Part shown: one piece after another, positions 12,574-24,083 of the stretch | How positions within the stretch are numbered: the first letter of the stretch is position 1 | Layout: every line of letters starts with the position of its first letter | NCBI GenBank assembly: GCA_013368315.1 | Contig: JAACJM010000200.1 | Coordinates: 1-64,000, forward strand | DNA: 64,000 nucleotides | Source of the DNA: Tetrapyrgos nigripes | Lineage: Eukaryota; Basidiomycota; Agaricomycetes; Agaricales; Campanellaceae | Reading direction: 5' to 3' | The notes under the pieces: generated by a model | What the model saw: the letters and a program-made list of their open reading frames with translations, nothing else | The model's database searches: none | Told to the model about the DNA's origin: nothing | Program-made: the position numbers and the translations under genes

Positions 12574-13169
12574 ATGAACACCATGATGCTCTTCACGAAC
12601 TTTGTCGGCCTCTTGCTCATGTCTCTTGTCATGTCTGTCCGTTCCGTACCTCTTGCACTCCATATGAGAGATGTCTTCGTCCCACCCATCGTCTCTCCCA
12701 CCGCAGACGCAGTATGGGTAGTTGGATCTACTCAAACGGTGACTTGGTGCGTTTTTGCTCCCTACGATGTCGTTCGCTTATTGACATTTGTTCCGCAATA
12801 GGAACACCACTGATGCTCCCGAACAAATCACCAACCCGACCGGTCGTATTCTCCTACGCAAGGACGGCCTTACCACTGATAGTCAGTTCAGGTTGTTCTT
12901 CATTTAGACTACCATCGCTGACTTTTACCCCACGTTCCTTTCCTAGACGTCCTCGCTGAGGGATTTGACATTTTGTTGGGCACCATTAACGTCACCGTTC
13001 CTGACGTGGACGCGGGATCCGACTATGCCATCGTCTGTGCGTGTATCTTTCTCACTCTCTAGATGATGACTCCTTCTCATGTTCCACACGTTTTCCGTCC
13101 GCAGTGTTTGGTGATTCCGGGAACTTTAGCCCAACGTTTTCGATCGAGGGTGCTGCCGAGACGTATTGA
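12574..13169 (+). CDS. Secreted KRE9/KNH1-like (Ser-Thr-rich GPI-anchor family) protein
   Basis: Four exons (12574-12746, 12802-12881, 12947-13036, 13105-13169) give 135 residues. Residues 1-25 form a signal peptide (LLLMSLVMSVRS before the mature VPLA). The mature part fits the fungal KRE9/KNH1 N-terminal module: PPIVSP, WVVGSTQTVTW, ITNPTGRILL and YAIVLFGDSGN follow the family order, and it folds as a small beta-sandwich. The usual long Ser/Thr-rich tail and GPI signal are missing, so this is a short secreted form of just the module. In the family such proteins are linked to beta-1,6-glucan and cell-wall assembly, but short basidiomycete members are uncharacterised. ATG 12583 is an alternative start in the same frame. 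The upstream gene ends about 490 bases before it on the same strand. Confidence 0.8.
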
Positions 13170-13622
13170 ATGGTCTTTTGAGGAGAAATGTGACGGAAAT
13201 AGCTCACGCAGATCATTTACACGCATATGCATAAGCTAGAGACGGGACACTGACTTTGACTTTGGACTTGACCAAGACTTGACTTCATTTTGTTTTCTAT
13301 TACAATTGTACATTGGATACTTTGGACATCTCTGTGTATAGTAGTTTTTTTAAATCTGGACAATCAACCCGTAGTGTTATTTCGCCGTTAAACTGTCTGA
13401 GCAACCCGTAACGCCTTGAAGTTTGCCGGTTCTCAGATAGGGGTAGAGGCCTTCAAATAAAACAACAGCAAATAGCCGCTCTATTTTCTTGCGCGTCGAC
13501 CTCGACGCGACTTGCCTCACTTTTACCACCACGGCTCTTGCTTTTGAGGTTCTTACACTCACCAAAGCGATTAGACAGCGCCTCTTTCCTTCTAACGCGA
13601 CCTGCCAAAGAAGAAACGGACC

Positions 13623-15831
13623 ATGAAACACTTTCTCAAACTGTAATCTTCTTATAATTCTTACCCACACGGACCACTACTAACGTCTTTTTAGCTCTCC
13701 AGAAGTTAGAGACAGGATCCTCCGGCTTGTTCCTCCTCTCTCTCGAGCACGATTCTCCACCGTCTCGAAAGACGCCAACTTTATCGTGGCAGATTTCAAT
13801 GGTCGTAGCTTTCAGGTTGGAAGAGTCTTGAGGCGATACTTTTCCGAAACCGACATCTGGCGCCTTAGAGTTCTTCAGTATGAATATGGAATCCTCATCG
13901 GAGGTTCTACTGCCCTCCAATTCTTCGACCTTTCCTCTTATCCCGACTCCGATCTTGATCTCTACGTCAACAGGTCCAAGGTCAAACCTCTATTACTGTT
14001 CATTGACGAGGCCGGCTATACGTTCCAGCCTACGCGAAAGCAGTCGTCCGCCTCGACTCGGAGTCTCACTGAAGCACTCGCAGCCCTAGAACGATCCTTG
14101 GAGGCGGGGCGTGAACCTTGGGACGTAGATGATCCAAGCTTAGACGATCTGGAGCTGGCGGGGTACATTGCGAGTGGCATCGACGGAATCTTCAACTTCG
14201 TGAATAAAGGTGGCGAAAAAATACAGGTTATCACCACTCCCGGCAATCCAGTGAGCGTCATTCTCAAATACCATTCCAGTGAGTAGTACAACCTTCCCCC
14301 TTGGGCCTCTTTCTGACCATGAAGCTATAGCCTGCGTCCAGAACCTAATAACTCATTCCCATGCCTACTCCTTGTTTCCACGAACCACTTTTGAAAACCG
14401 TATGACCGTCAAGACTCCTTACACCCGTCGTGAAACAGACCGTCACGAGCTCGCTCGACGCAAATGGGAAAAACGTGGATGGACCATCGTTCAGGTCCCT
14501 TCTGCTGTTGATTTCCTTCAAGGCAAGAACGGCGGCGAGTTTCGGGCGATGCGGCGTTACGTTGGTGATTCATCTTGTTGGACTATTCCTCTCGAACCGA
14601 TAAATCCAGAGTCTCCTGGAATGGATGTACCGATGTCTCCTGATCACGATTTCGTTCGCGCCAACGCTTGGGAGAATAGGATGATGGATAACCAGGATAG
14701 ATTCTACTTCGATTTCGGGGATAAGTCAGCCGACTCTCGTCCGGGATTGAGGGATGTTTACTGCTATGTCCGCTCTGAGTGCAATGACTCTTTTCGGCGC
14801 TTCAAGTCCTTCTTCTCAAATGCTCGACCGGGGGATGCTTTGGACTCCGACTATATGCGGATGGTTCATGAAGCTTGTTCGACCTATAGTTCGACTCGTT
14901 ATCAGTTTGATTGTCAAACTAGATCGGAATTGCGAGGAAGGGTCCAGCGACTGGTTTCCAATGCATTCCTCAACATGCCGTCTTTTCCCGGTATCCCATA
15001 CGAGTGTCTACCTAAACCGCACGTCGTCATCGTGCTCAGAGAATTTCTTTTCGATATATTCATGCAATTTCGTTTTGATCCACAGGCGAGTTTGTCTTTC
15101 ACCCAGGCTTTGCCATGTATAATCTAACTTGAACCCGCTGCAGGTTGACATCTCTTTCAAAGCACAACCTCCTCAGGCCAATGCCCAGGACTCTCATCCG
15201 AGCATATTGACAACTGTTCTTGTCTCTCCAATGGACATACAAGGATTACCTGACCACTATGGCAAGACTTCTTGCACTATAACGGTCAAGCCAGGTTGGC
15301 TTTCAAGTCTCCAACAGATGAACGTCAACCTCGTTCTTTGTGAGGACCTTACATGCGTTACAGCTTGTTCGACCTATCGTTATGAGTGTCCAACTGAATT
15401 GGAATTCCCAGGAAGGGTCGAGCGACTGGTTTCCAATGCATTCCTCAATATGCCGTCTTTTCCCGATATCCCATATGATTCTCTACCTAAAGCACCTGTC
15501 ATCATCAAGCTCACGGAAGTTCTTTTTGATATATTCATGCAATTTCGTTTTGATCCACAGGCAAGTTTGTCCTCCGCCTGGGCTTCGCCATGTATAATCT
15601 AACTGGGACGTGCTGCAGGTTGATATCTCCTTTCAAGCACAACCTCCTCAGGCTAATGCTCAGGACCTTCATCCACGCATATTGACAATGGTTTGTGTCT
15701 CCCCGCCGGTCATACGAGGAAAACCTTACCATTATGGCAAGAGCCGTTGCACTTTAATGGTCAAGCAAAGTTGGCTTTCAAGTCTCAAGAACATGGATAT
15801 CAATGTCGTTCTTACAGGGTACTGGTGGTAG
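13623..15831 (+). CDS. Nucleotidyltransferase-fold-like Agaricomycete protein, tandem copy 1
   Basis: Five exons (13623-13642, 13695-14278, 14331-15085, 15144-15560, 15619-15831) give 662 residues. The first exon is seven codons, joined to LSPEVRDRILRLVPP, an F-box-like opening. Residues about 70-100 carry GGSTALQFF followed by DSDLDLYV (Asp 91, 93, 95). This GS...DxD arrangement recalls nucleotidyltransferase active sites, so that fold is inferred, not shown. The middle part contains HSTCVQN and YSLFPRTTFENR, typical of a large family of uncharacterised mushroom proteins. The last part is duplicated inside the gene: exon 3's end and exon 4's end share GRVxRLVSNAFLNMPSFP and FDIFMQFRFDPQ, and exons 4 and 5 both start VDISF. 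The introns after both FDPQ ends begin GC instead of GT. I found no toxin, kinase or transposase motif. Confidence 0.7.
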
Positions 15832-16292
15832 AGGTCTTCAGGATTTTGGGGTCATATTTGAATCTGTTTCTTTATCTTCGATCGGTCTAGTTTTTCAAGT
15901 GTACAGAAATACTTGATGCTTTCACTAACTGCTCACTTTTCTCGATCAGTGCTAGTTTCGCATGTATCACTACTGTCATCATGTTATCGTTGCTCTCGTC
16001 GTTCTCAAGTTGCTATCTTCACTTTCTTGTACTTTCATTTCACCACTAATCGATGTAACCCTAACCGTCTGAACAACCCGTAACGCCTTGAAGTTTGCCA
16101 GTTCTCGGGTAGATAGGGGTAGAAACCCCCAAATAAAACAAGAGCAAGCAACTGCTCCATTTTATTTTGTGCATTGACCTCATCTCACTTTTACTACCAC
16201 GGCTTCGGCTCTTGCTCTCACCGACCCGTCCAGACAGCGCCTCTCTTTTGCCTCTTTTCTTCTAACGCGACTAACCAAAGAAGAACAAGATC

Positions 16293-17943
16293 ATGAAACA
16301 CTTTCTCAAACTGTAATCCTCTTACTATAATTATTAACCACACAGACCACTACTAACGTCTTTTTACTGGCTCTCCAGAAGTTAGAGACAGGATCCTCTG
16401 ACTCGTTTCTCCTCTCTCTCAAGCACGATTCTCCACCGTCTCGGAAGATGCCAACTTTATCATGGCAGATTTCAATGGTCGTAGCTTTCAGGTTGGAAGA
16501 GTCTTGAGGCGATACTTTTCCGAAACCGACATCTGGCGCCTTAGAGTTCTTCAGTATGAACATGGAATCCTCATCGGAGGTTCTACTGCCTTCGACCTTT
16601 CCTCCTATCCCGACTCCGATCTTGATCTCTACATCAACAGGTCCAAGGTCAAACCTCTATTACTGTTCATTGACGAGGCCGGCTATACGTTCCAGCCTAC
16701 GCGAAAGCAATCATCCACCCCGACTCGGGGTCTCACTGAAGCACTCGCAGCCCTAGAGCGATCCTCGGAGGATGGACGTGACCCTTGGGATGTAGATGAT
16801 CCAAGCTTAGACGATCTGGAGCCGGCGGGGTACGCTGGGAATGGCATTGACGGAGTATTCAACTTCGTGAATGAAGGTGGCAAGAAGATACAGGTTATCA
16901 CTACTCTCAGCAATCCAGTGAGCGTCATCCTCAAATACCACTCCAGTGAGTAGTACACCCTTCTCCCTTGGGCCTCTGACCATGAAGCTATAGCCTGCGT
17001 CCAGAACCTCATAAGTCGCATGCCTATTCCTTGTTTCCACGAGCCACTTTTGAAAACCGTATGACCGTCAAGACTCCTTACGACTGTCCTGAAACGGACC
17101 GTCACGAGCTGGCTCGACGCAAATGGGAAAAACGTGGATGGACCATCGTTCAGGTCCCTTCTGCTGTTGATTTCCTTCAAGGCAAGAACGGCGGCGAGTT
17201 TTGGGCGATGCGGCGTTACATTGGCGATTCTTCTTGTTGGACTATTCCACTGGAACCGATTAATCCGGACACTCCTGGAATGGATGTACCGATGTCTCTT
17301 GACTATGATCTCGTTCGCGCCAATGCTTGGGAGAATAGGATGATGGAGATTGATGATAGACTCTACTTCTCTTTCCGGGATCAGTCAAATAAGTCCCGTC
17401 CGGGGTTGAGAGATGTCTATTGTTGCGCCAACTTTCCGTGCAATGACTCTTTGCTGCACTTCAAGGCACGACCGGGTGATAATTTGGACTCCAAGTATAT
17501 CCTCATGGTTCATGAAGCCTGTTCGACATATCGTTACAATTCTGAGTGTCAAACTCAATCGGAATTGCGAGGAAGGGTCCAGCGACTGGTTTCCAATGCA
17601 TTCCTCAACATGCCGTCTTTTCCTGGTATCCCATACGAGTCTCTATCTAAAGCACGCGTCGTCAAGCTCACGAACGTTCTTTTCGATATATTCATGCAAT
17701 TTCGTATTGATCCGCAGGTGAGTTGGTCTTCTGCCCCTGCTTGGATTATGATCTGGCTTGGACGCGCTGCAGGTCGATATCTCTTTTGAAGCAAAATCTC
17801 CTCAGGCAAATGCTCGAGACCATATTTACAATTGTTCTTGTCTCTCCGCCGGACATATAGGGATATCCTTACCACGGCTCGAGCTCTTGCACTATGATAA
17901 TCAAGCCAAGTGGGCTTGCAGATCTCCAAAACATGAACGTTAA
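16293..17943 (+). pseudogene. Decaying tandem copy 2 of the nucleotidyltransferase-like gene
   Basis: The 5' exon (ATG 16293) is conserved, but the intron acceptor present in copy 1 is destroyed: TTTTTAG has become TTTTTACTGG, and the next AG leads directly to a stop. Translation could instead begin at ATG 16462, where copy 1 has GTG. From there 16462-16945, 17005-17717 and 17773-17943 join to 455 residues. A 9-bp deletion removes LQF from the GGSTALQFF motif. A 4-bp deletion after 17005 would shift the frame, but using an AG 11 bases downstream of the ancestral acceptor restores it. An 11-bp deletion in the last exon leaves an unrelated C-terminus. Only one copy of the C-terminal repeat is present and its intron starts with normal GT. 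I call it a probable pseudogene. A shortened functional protein is not excluded. Confidence 0.7.
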
Positions 17944-18311
17944 TCTCATTCTTCATAGGAACCTTACACACGGTACGGCCTGGTAGAGGTCTTCAGTATT
18001 TTGGGATCGTATTTGAGTTTGTTTCTTTTTTCTTCGATCGGTCCAGTTTTTCAAGTTCTTCGCTTTCAGTTTCATATGTACACAAGTACCTGATGCTTCT
18101 CACTGACTCGCTTTTTTTGATCAGTAATTTCACATTTATCGTTGCTTTCTTGTAATACTTTCATTTCACCACTAATCGATGCCTCGTGTACCTTCTTACT
18201 GTTTGTCTGCAATTTTTTTCAGTTCGATAAATATCTAACTGGTCACCATATCATATAGCGATTATTCCATTGCGACTTACGATTCAGGAAATTGTTTTCT
18301 TAGATCTGGAC

Positions 18312-19581
18312 ATGAACGACAGCGAATATATCAAGAATGATCTTTCTTTTCGCAGGTTTACTCATAAAGGTACCCAACTCCAAGATCGTCTGTTGAATCA
18401 GTCGATCACGACTTCCTTATATGTCATCCTCGGAGTACATCCTCGATATCTGAGCTTCTCAGGCGCGCCCTTTGTGATGAGCTATTAATGATACTCATGA
18501 ACTTAGTGACTCGGAACTTTGCGACTAAACATGCAGGAAACATGTGGTGAAAGAGTATGGAGTACGTATGTACGAATCATGGAGTCTGACAATCATTCTG
18601 ACCTTACCTTTCATCTCTTCTCTATTCTCCTGTCCGCAGACTCACGAAACTTCGTGCTCCTACGTTGATACCCCTCTTCAGATCTTCCGTAGTAAGTAAT
18701 TACGAAGCTTTTTAATAGGCTTGATTCATTTAACGATATTCCGCTGCGTTTCTAGTACACATACCCTTTTATTGGAGATATATAGTTCACGAAAAAGTGT
18801 TTGTACGAGATATGTCGAATAGATATTCCGGGTCGCCAAAGTATGTCAATGCTGCCTTTCCTCGTCTTTCACCTGGGAATGCTGACGACTTTGTGACCTT
18901 TTACATAGATACATGAATGACTTCAGTAAAGCCCTCGCCATAGAAGTCCGTATACTTCTAGATGAGATGGGAAAGCTTAGAGATGAGAGGAGACAGTTAC
19001 AGCAGTACGCAATCATCATCCCGTTACGACAATAGCAGACTTATCCGAGCTTATTCTACAGAGAAATAGCAGAACTTCTAGCTGTGAAAGCGAAGCACGG
19101 TAATGGATGGTCGACCACTCCACCTCCAGCAATTGAAGCACCTCCAGAAACATCACCACCTACCGCAGAGCCATTGGCACCTGCTAAAGGGGGTTGGCGA
19201 GTCGTTCATAAGCGTCCTGAACGAAAGCATCGCGATAAAGGTGCCAATACACCTGCTCCAGCAGCATCTCCTCCTCTCCCTGCAATTGCAGCTCCAGTAC
19301 CAGTGGCAGCAGGTATGCCAGCATGGGCTCAATGGAGACGTGAGTAGTAATTCTTCTTTTCGAGTGCGTGGTTGAAGGACTAATAAATCCCTTATAATAT
19401 ACTCAAAGCAAACCCCACGTTCACTCCACCTGCAGTGACACCAGCGGCTGCGCCAGTTTCGGATCCATTTTTGAACCGTCCACTTTCCAGACCGGGTCTC
19501 TTTGGTGAGTACGTTCATTAAAGAAGGCTACAATACTGACGGAGTGTATATCAAGGACCTCCATCACCTGGCCCGAAGTAG
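18312..19581 (+). CDS. Conserved basidiomycete protein with coiled coil and proline-rich tail, function unknown
   Basis: Eight exons (18312-18473, 18538-18561, 18640-18691, 18756-18840, 18909-19004, 19062-19339, 19409-19504, 19556-19581) join to 272 residues. The core reads through five introns as a smooth protein: FRIHIPFYWRYIVHEK, then SPKYMNDFSKALAIEVRILL and LRDERRQLQQEIAELLAVK, a helical coiled-coil-like stretch. A Pro/Ala-rich tail follows, ending DPFLNRPLSRPGLFGPPSPGP. This tail and the helical segment look familiar from uncharacterised mushroom proteins, but I cannot name a function. No signal peptide or membrane helix is seen. Exons from 18640 on are secure. The start and the first two exons are less so, because the donor at 18474 (GTGATG) is weak and other ATGs are possible. 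Confidence 0.65.
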
Positions 19582-19733
19582 GTAGACTTTTGTAGCTATA
19601 CCAGAAAGATTTGTATGTTGGCGAAACTCAGTGAAACAGTCAATCAGTAGATGAATCATGAAAACGTGAAGTACCCTGGTGAGAGCAAGTGAGCGGGATA
19701 AAGAAGCAAAAACCGCCCAACAACTGCATTAGA

Positions 19734-19805
19734 ACCCCCGGCGGGAGTCGAACCCGCAACCTCCAGATTAGAAGTCTGACGTCATAACCATTAGACAACG
19801 GGGGC
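19734..19805 (-). tRNA. tRNA-Arg (anticodon UCU)
   Basis: The reverse strand folds as a 72-base cloverleaf. The acceptor arms are GCCCCCG and CGGGGGT, ending in a G-U-like terminal pair. The anticodon stem is CAGA/TCTG around the loop CTTCTAA, so the anticodon is TCT. The T arm is GCGGG-TTCGACT-CCCGC. No intron is present. It reads AGA codons as arginine. It lies between a plus-strand gene ending at 19581 and the F-box gene ending at 19929. Confidence 0.93.
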
Positions 19806-19928
19806 AATTTACACCGAATCGACTCCAAGAGGTTTGATAGTGTTAGTAGATCTTCTACACTGGTTTCCGAGTTCTGTAAGTATAAGCGAGTAATATTATT
19901 CGAAATGCTACATGGGAGGTTACACTAA

Positions 19929-22020
19929 TTAGCACAACTGCTTCACAATCACGTCCAGCTGGTCATTGCCCAGATCTGATTCTAATTCCTTCCTCAGTCT
20001 TTCTATCTCGCGTACCTGCAAATTCGGTTCCTGGTAGATATCCCTCACAATTAGTACTTCCAGCAAGTTCAACGGTTTCACGCTGCTCTGCGCTGATAGA
20101 GTATCCTGCAACCTAAAGCCTCTGAACCTCGTCCTTGATCTAATCATGTCCTTGAACTCATCCATCAATCCCAAAAGAACACCTTCCGCCCCACCAAACA
20201 CCTTTAACTTCAGTTGCTCCAGCCAGGGCAAACTCGGAAGTGCACCTACTCCGCCTGGTTGGATCGTCAATACGTCGATCAGCTGGAGAGCGTATCCAGA
20301 AGAAAGTTGACGGAAGGATAAAGAGAGGGTTTTCAATAATGAGCAGTCGGAGGCGCTCTTCAGAAGTCGACTTAGCAATTCGGGATGCGACGACCCCTCG
20401 ATATCCAAAATCCATAGCTCTTCGAGGTTAGAGGCCTGCGATGGCTGGTAATGAGTCGTTTGGAGGAATGATGCGACCGATGACAGTGTCTTCTCCGCAG
20501 GCCAAATCACTGGGCATAGGACTAGTTTTCGCAAGGCAGGAAGACTAATATTGGTGAGAATGGGGCCATAGGAGCGAGCGATGATAAGGCTTTCGAGACT
20601 TTTATGTGGAAACCGCCATTCCTGATCGTCATCAGGCGAATCATTTGAATCAAGATTGGACTGATAAACCCGATGAGGTCTGTTCCTATCCGTGATATGC
20701 GTGTATTCCAATTGCTGGAGCTTGGGGGTTAGAGCGAGAAGTTCAGGTAAATCACAGCTGCGCAGAGGAATCCTCAGTTTCGTCAGCCTATCCCAAGGAA
20801 GACCAAGCTCTGAAACGAAACATCTACGCGCATGTTCCCAATCGAACTCCAGACTGGTTAAATTCGTCGCACCAAAAACAAATCGGGAAAGCGCTGGGAT
20901 AAGAGCTGGATTTTCAATGGGAATGGATAGAGAGTGTAAAGGCGAAACCCGTAAAGCCTTCGATGGTATCTCGTCTAACGCCGGGAACAACTCCGTCTTC
21001 AAATCCAGCGTAACCTCCTCCCATCTCCTAATTTCCGCACACAGAAGTCTGAACTCTTCTTCACATGAGTAGGGATAGTATGAAGGAGCAATAAAGGTGA
21101 AATTTAACGGATAGCCCCTTGTCCTCCCCAATACCATCTTTACAATCTCCACCGGATCCCTCAGAAATTTATCCTCCACCGCCAATTGCTCGAAATTGAT
21201 CGAGAAAATCGTCCATAGAGAAGGCTTGTTAAGCGCCGCTGCCCTCCAACGCCTGCAAACACGAGTACAACCGATCAGCCCGATCACTTGACGCCATTCC
21301 AAGAATATCTCTGGTCTGCGACCGACAGGTGAGATATCCTCGCCGCGTTCCATCCATTCATCCTCTGTCCTGTCCAACTGCCATTCAAGGCGCCGGCGTA
21401 GCTCGCGAGCCATGGAGAAGATGAGAGTAAGGATTTCTGGGGGTAATAGGCGAACTGGGGATAAGACAGCGTCGTAATCATCTTGCAGGTCCTCCAACAG
21501 CCGCTGGACCCGCCGCAAACGCTGGAGTTCTTTGAAAGATTTGGTGCTTTTCCGTGCCAAAGTCGTGTTGGATAGTTCTCGGCGAAGTACTGTCAAATTC
21601 GTCCGCAAGGAGGATTCGTCGACATCACACGGAGGCTCGTTATTACCGAGGTAGGAATGAAGGAGAGGATCTCTGAACCGAGCTACCAGGACGTAGTCTT
21701 CGGGATCGTAAAGGGTAGAGTCCGGCGATCTGTCTCTGGGACGCCGTAGGTGACGCTCTGCGTATTTCTGCTGCTCGACTTCATCCTGGTATATCGCATA
21801 TCCTGCTAAACCACTGGCACGTCCACGATAGGTGCTTTCTTCGACGGAGAGAGGGGCAGTGGGAACCGGTGGATGGACGGTGGGTGGAGGAGGAGACGGA
21901 ATCTTCGGGTACGTATACGTAGACTCATTTATAACATGCTACCAGAGTATCAAGTCTCGCACTATGAGCCAACGGGACCAAAGGCATCTAATGGTTTTCT
22001 GCACTCACCAACGACTCCAT
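19929..22020 (-). CDS. F-box protein
   Basis: The model joins a 12-base first exon (22009-22020, codons MESL) to one long exon (19929-21938) across a 70-bp GTGAGT...TAG intron, giving 673 residues. The N-terminal ~110 residues are proline-rich then polar. A helical segment (about 115-160) leads to the F-box: LLPPEILTLIFSMA at about 168-181, then WRQVIGLIGCTRVCRRWRAA at about 218-237. The rest is a long leucine-rich, repeat-like region with LxxLxL spacing. In this large mushroom family the F-box is expected to bind SKP1 in an SCF ubiquitin ligase, with the C-terminal part selecting substrates. No substrate can be inferred. The intron carries an in-frame stop upstream of exon 2, which supports the short first exon. 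It lies tail to tail with the plus-strand gene 18312-19581, with the tRNA between. Confidence 0.8.
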
Positions 22021-22941
22021 CTTGACTCTTAGCTCTACTGTGCTTTTTGGGCGTGATGAACGCTCAAGTTGCGCTCAAGACGAAATGGCCCCGGTCTTTT
22101 ATTGTTAAGGTTTCGCAACCACATGTGATTCGCCCATATGGAGGTGTTCCGCGTATTCAATGCAAGTAGTAGTTATTCAGCCTGGATCAGAATTAGAACT
22201 GGGGTCCTTCCCGGACACGTTAGTTACTTACTGGGGTTTTAAAAGTATGGAGCTGTTTGCGAGCTGTTGGCAAGTTGTCAAGGAGCTGTTGATGACACTC
22301 CTACTGGTTGACTAATATTTACCCACGTCTCCTCGGGTTCCTTCCATTGCCCTTCGAGCCAGTCTTCATCGACGAGGGATGCGTGTAACTCTCATCTCGA
22401 GTTTTCACTCAGATATCTCGACGTGGCATTCAAAAGCATACATACTGCGTAGTACCAAGGTTTGCGGACTGCTTCTCTCGATCTCATACATAACTCACCA
22501 AAGCATGCGCCATGCACTATCGGTTCGGAACCTGCGAGGTTTTAGGTTGGTCGTTTGGAAGAGGCGTGCTACTAATACTACATGTGTCCGTGAAGTCTTC
22601 TGGCATGTTGTTCTATCTCATAAACAGGACAGTGCCTCCTAGACATCGTCTTGTCTCAACTTATTCCTTCCCATTTTACAGCCTTGAATAGTTGCTGGAG
22701 TACCTAGGATTTCAGTGAGTACAGAAACATAATCGTCTCAGAGTACAATAAATGATGTTAAATACTAAACTCTTGTAGCTTTCAAGACGCTTTCGTGGTC
22801 TCAGTTCCACCAATCGCTGGCAGCTCGTCCAATACTATTTTGTATAATACCATCGACCAGGCAAGTCAGTTCCGTACAACTCATTCTTCGGTACTGATAT
22901 CCCATTCAAAGACGTCTGTTTCTGTCAAATTTTCATCGTTC
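22021..22941. other. Intergenic region between divergent genes
   Basis: Upstream region shared by the minus-strand F-box gene and the plus-strand HET gene. The HET frame is open back to about 22760, where a possible acceptor (CTCTTGTAG, ending 22777) suggests an unseen 5' exon. No other gene is supported. Confidence 0.35.
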
Positions 22942-24072
22942 ATGGCGCTTCCAAGCTTTCAGGGAGGAATGGCATCAGGAGCCTTCCTTCACCCGCCTCA
23001 ATTTATTGGTATCACACGCATCCCGAACCCGCAATGCTTTACGGTACCGGCTCCTGAACTCGGACCCAGCACGCATTTAGCATCCCCAGCTCCAATATGC
23101 AAGCGTGCCAAACCTCGTCGACTACTCAACACGAACACTCTGCAGCTCGAAGAATTTCCTTTCAACAACATTGTTCCTCCCTACGCTATCCTCTCGCATC
23201 GCTGGGAAGGAAACCAGGAAATATCCTATTTGCAGATGTTGTGTCTGAAGGTATTTCCCCCAGACGTAACCCTGGGAATTCTGAGGAGGAAAGGGCTTCT
23301 CAAGATAGTCTATGCTTGCGTTCAGGCGATTAAAGATGGGTATTCGTACATTTGGATTGATACCTGTTGCATTAATGACTCCAATATTGGTCAGAAATCA
23401 GAGGATATTAATTCGATGTACGAGTATTACCGGAGCGCTGGAGTGTGCTATGTCTACCTGAACGACGTCAACCCATCTCCGAGCAATTGCTTAACATCCA
23501 CATCCTTGAATGCCATGACGGATAGCTCGTGGTTCTCTAGAGGATGGACTTTACAGGAATTGGTAGCTCCTTCGATTGTCAAGTTTTTCAGCGCGGACTG
23601 GAAATATCTTGGAGAAAAGAAGGATTTTGTCGTGAGCGAGATCATAGCGTGTATGACGGGGATTCCAAGTGACGTTTTGCAAGGATCGAGAAGTGTCGGA
23701 GATGTGGATATCAAAGAGAAAATAGCTTGGTCAATTAACAGGAGCACAACGAAGGAGGAGGATCAAGCTTATTGTCTTTTGGGTTTGCTAGGGGTCACGA
23801 TGGAGCCGAGGTATGGGGAAGGAGTGGAAGAGGCATTTACGCGGCTCTATATCCTTTTAAATTTCCGGTATCCACTTCAGATTGCAACGTTGGTGAAAAC
23901 TTACTCCAGTGAAACCGGAAATTTGAATGGGCAGTCGATTCTGAAGAGCTTGCCCTCATGTAATCAACGGTCGCGGAACTCGGCCATGTTTGGGATTGTA
24001 TCGAAATCGCACTCTTTGATTACGGAGGTTACGAGGCAGATATACGAACTGTGTAAAAGTAGCTGTGGCTAG
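22942..24072 (+). CDS. HET-domain protein
   Basis: From ATG 22942 to TAG 24072 the frame encodes 376 residues without introns. The heterokaryon-incompatibility (HET) domain signatures are in order: YAILSHRW (about 81-88), YIWIDTCCIN (about 136-145) and FSRGWTLQELVAP (about 197-209), followed by EEDQAYCLLGLLGV. In ascomycetes HET proteins trigger cell death after fusion of incompatible strains. In basidiomycetes the domain is common and its role is mostly untested. The C-terminal part after the domain (about 100 residues) is short and has no recognised repeats or NACHT module. The frame stays open upstream of the chosen ATG to about 22760, so a spliced 5' exon is possible. A DNA transposon begins 12 bases after the stop. 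Confidence 0.85.
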   Translation: MALPSFQGGMASGAFLHPPQFIGITRIPNPQCFTVPAPELGPSTHLASPAPICKRAKPRRLLNTNTLQLEEFPFNNIVPPYAILSHRWEGNQEISYLQMLCLKVFPPDVTLGILRRKGLLKIVYACVQAIKDGYSYIWIDTCCINDSNIGQKSEDINSMYEYYRSAGVCYVYLNDVNPSPSNCLTSTSLNAMTDSSWFSRGWTLQELVAPSIVKFFSADWKYLGEKKDFVVSEIIACMTGIPSDVLQGSRSVGDVDIKEKIAWSINRSTTKEEDQAYCLLGLLGVTMEPRYGEGVEEAFTRLYILLNFRYPLQIATLVKTYSSETGNLNGQSILKSLPSCNQRSRNSAMFGIVSKSHSLITEVTRQIYELCKSSCG

Positions 24073-24083
24073 GGCTAGTCTTA

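Larger units (their letters stand above)
13390..18200 (+). repeat. Direct tandem duplication carrying two related genes
   Basis: Sequence from about 13390 recurs from about 16065, including about 230 bases upstream of the coding start (shared AACCCGTAACGCCTTGAAGT) and part of the 3' flank (TTTCATTTCACCACTAATCG near 16031 and 18162). The unit is about 2.7 kb in the first copy and 2.1 kb in the second. The second copy lacks one internal exon repeat and carries several small deletions. The flanks as well as the genes match, so this is a segmental tandem duplication rather than two independent family members. Confidence 0.85.
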
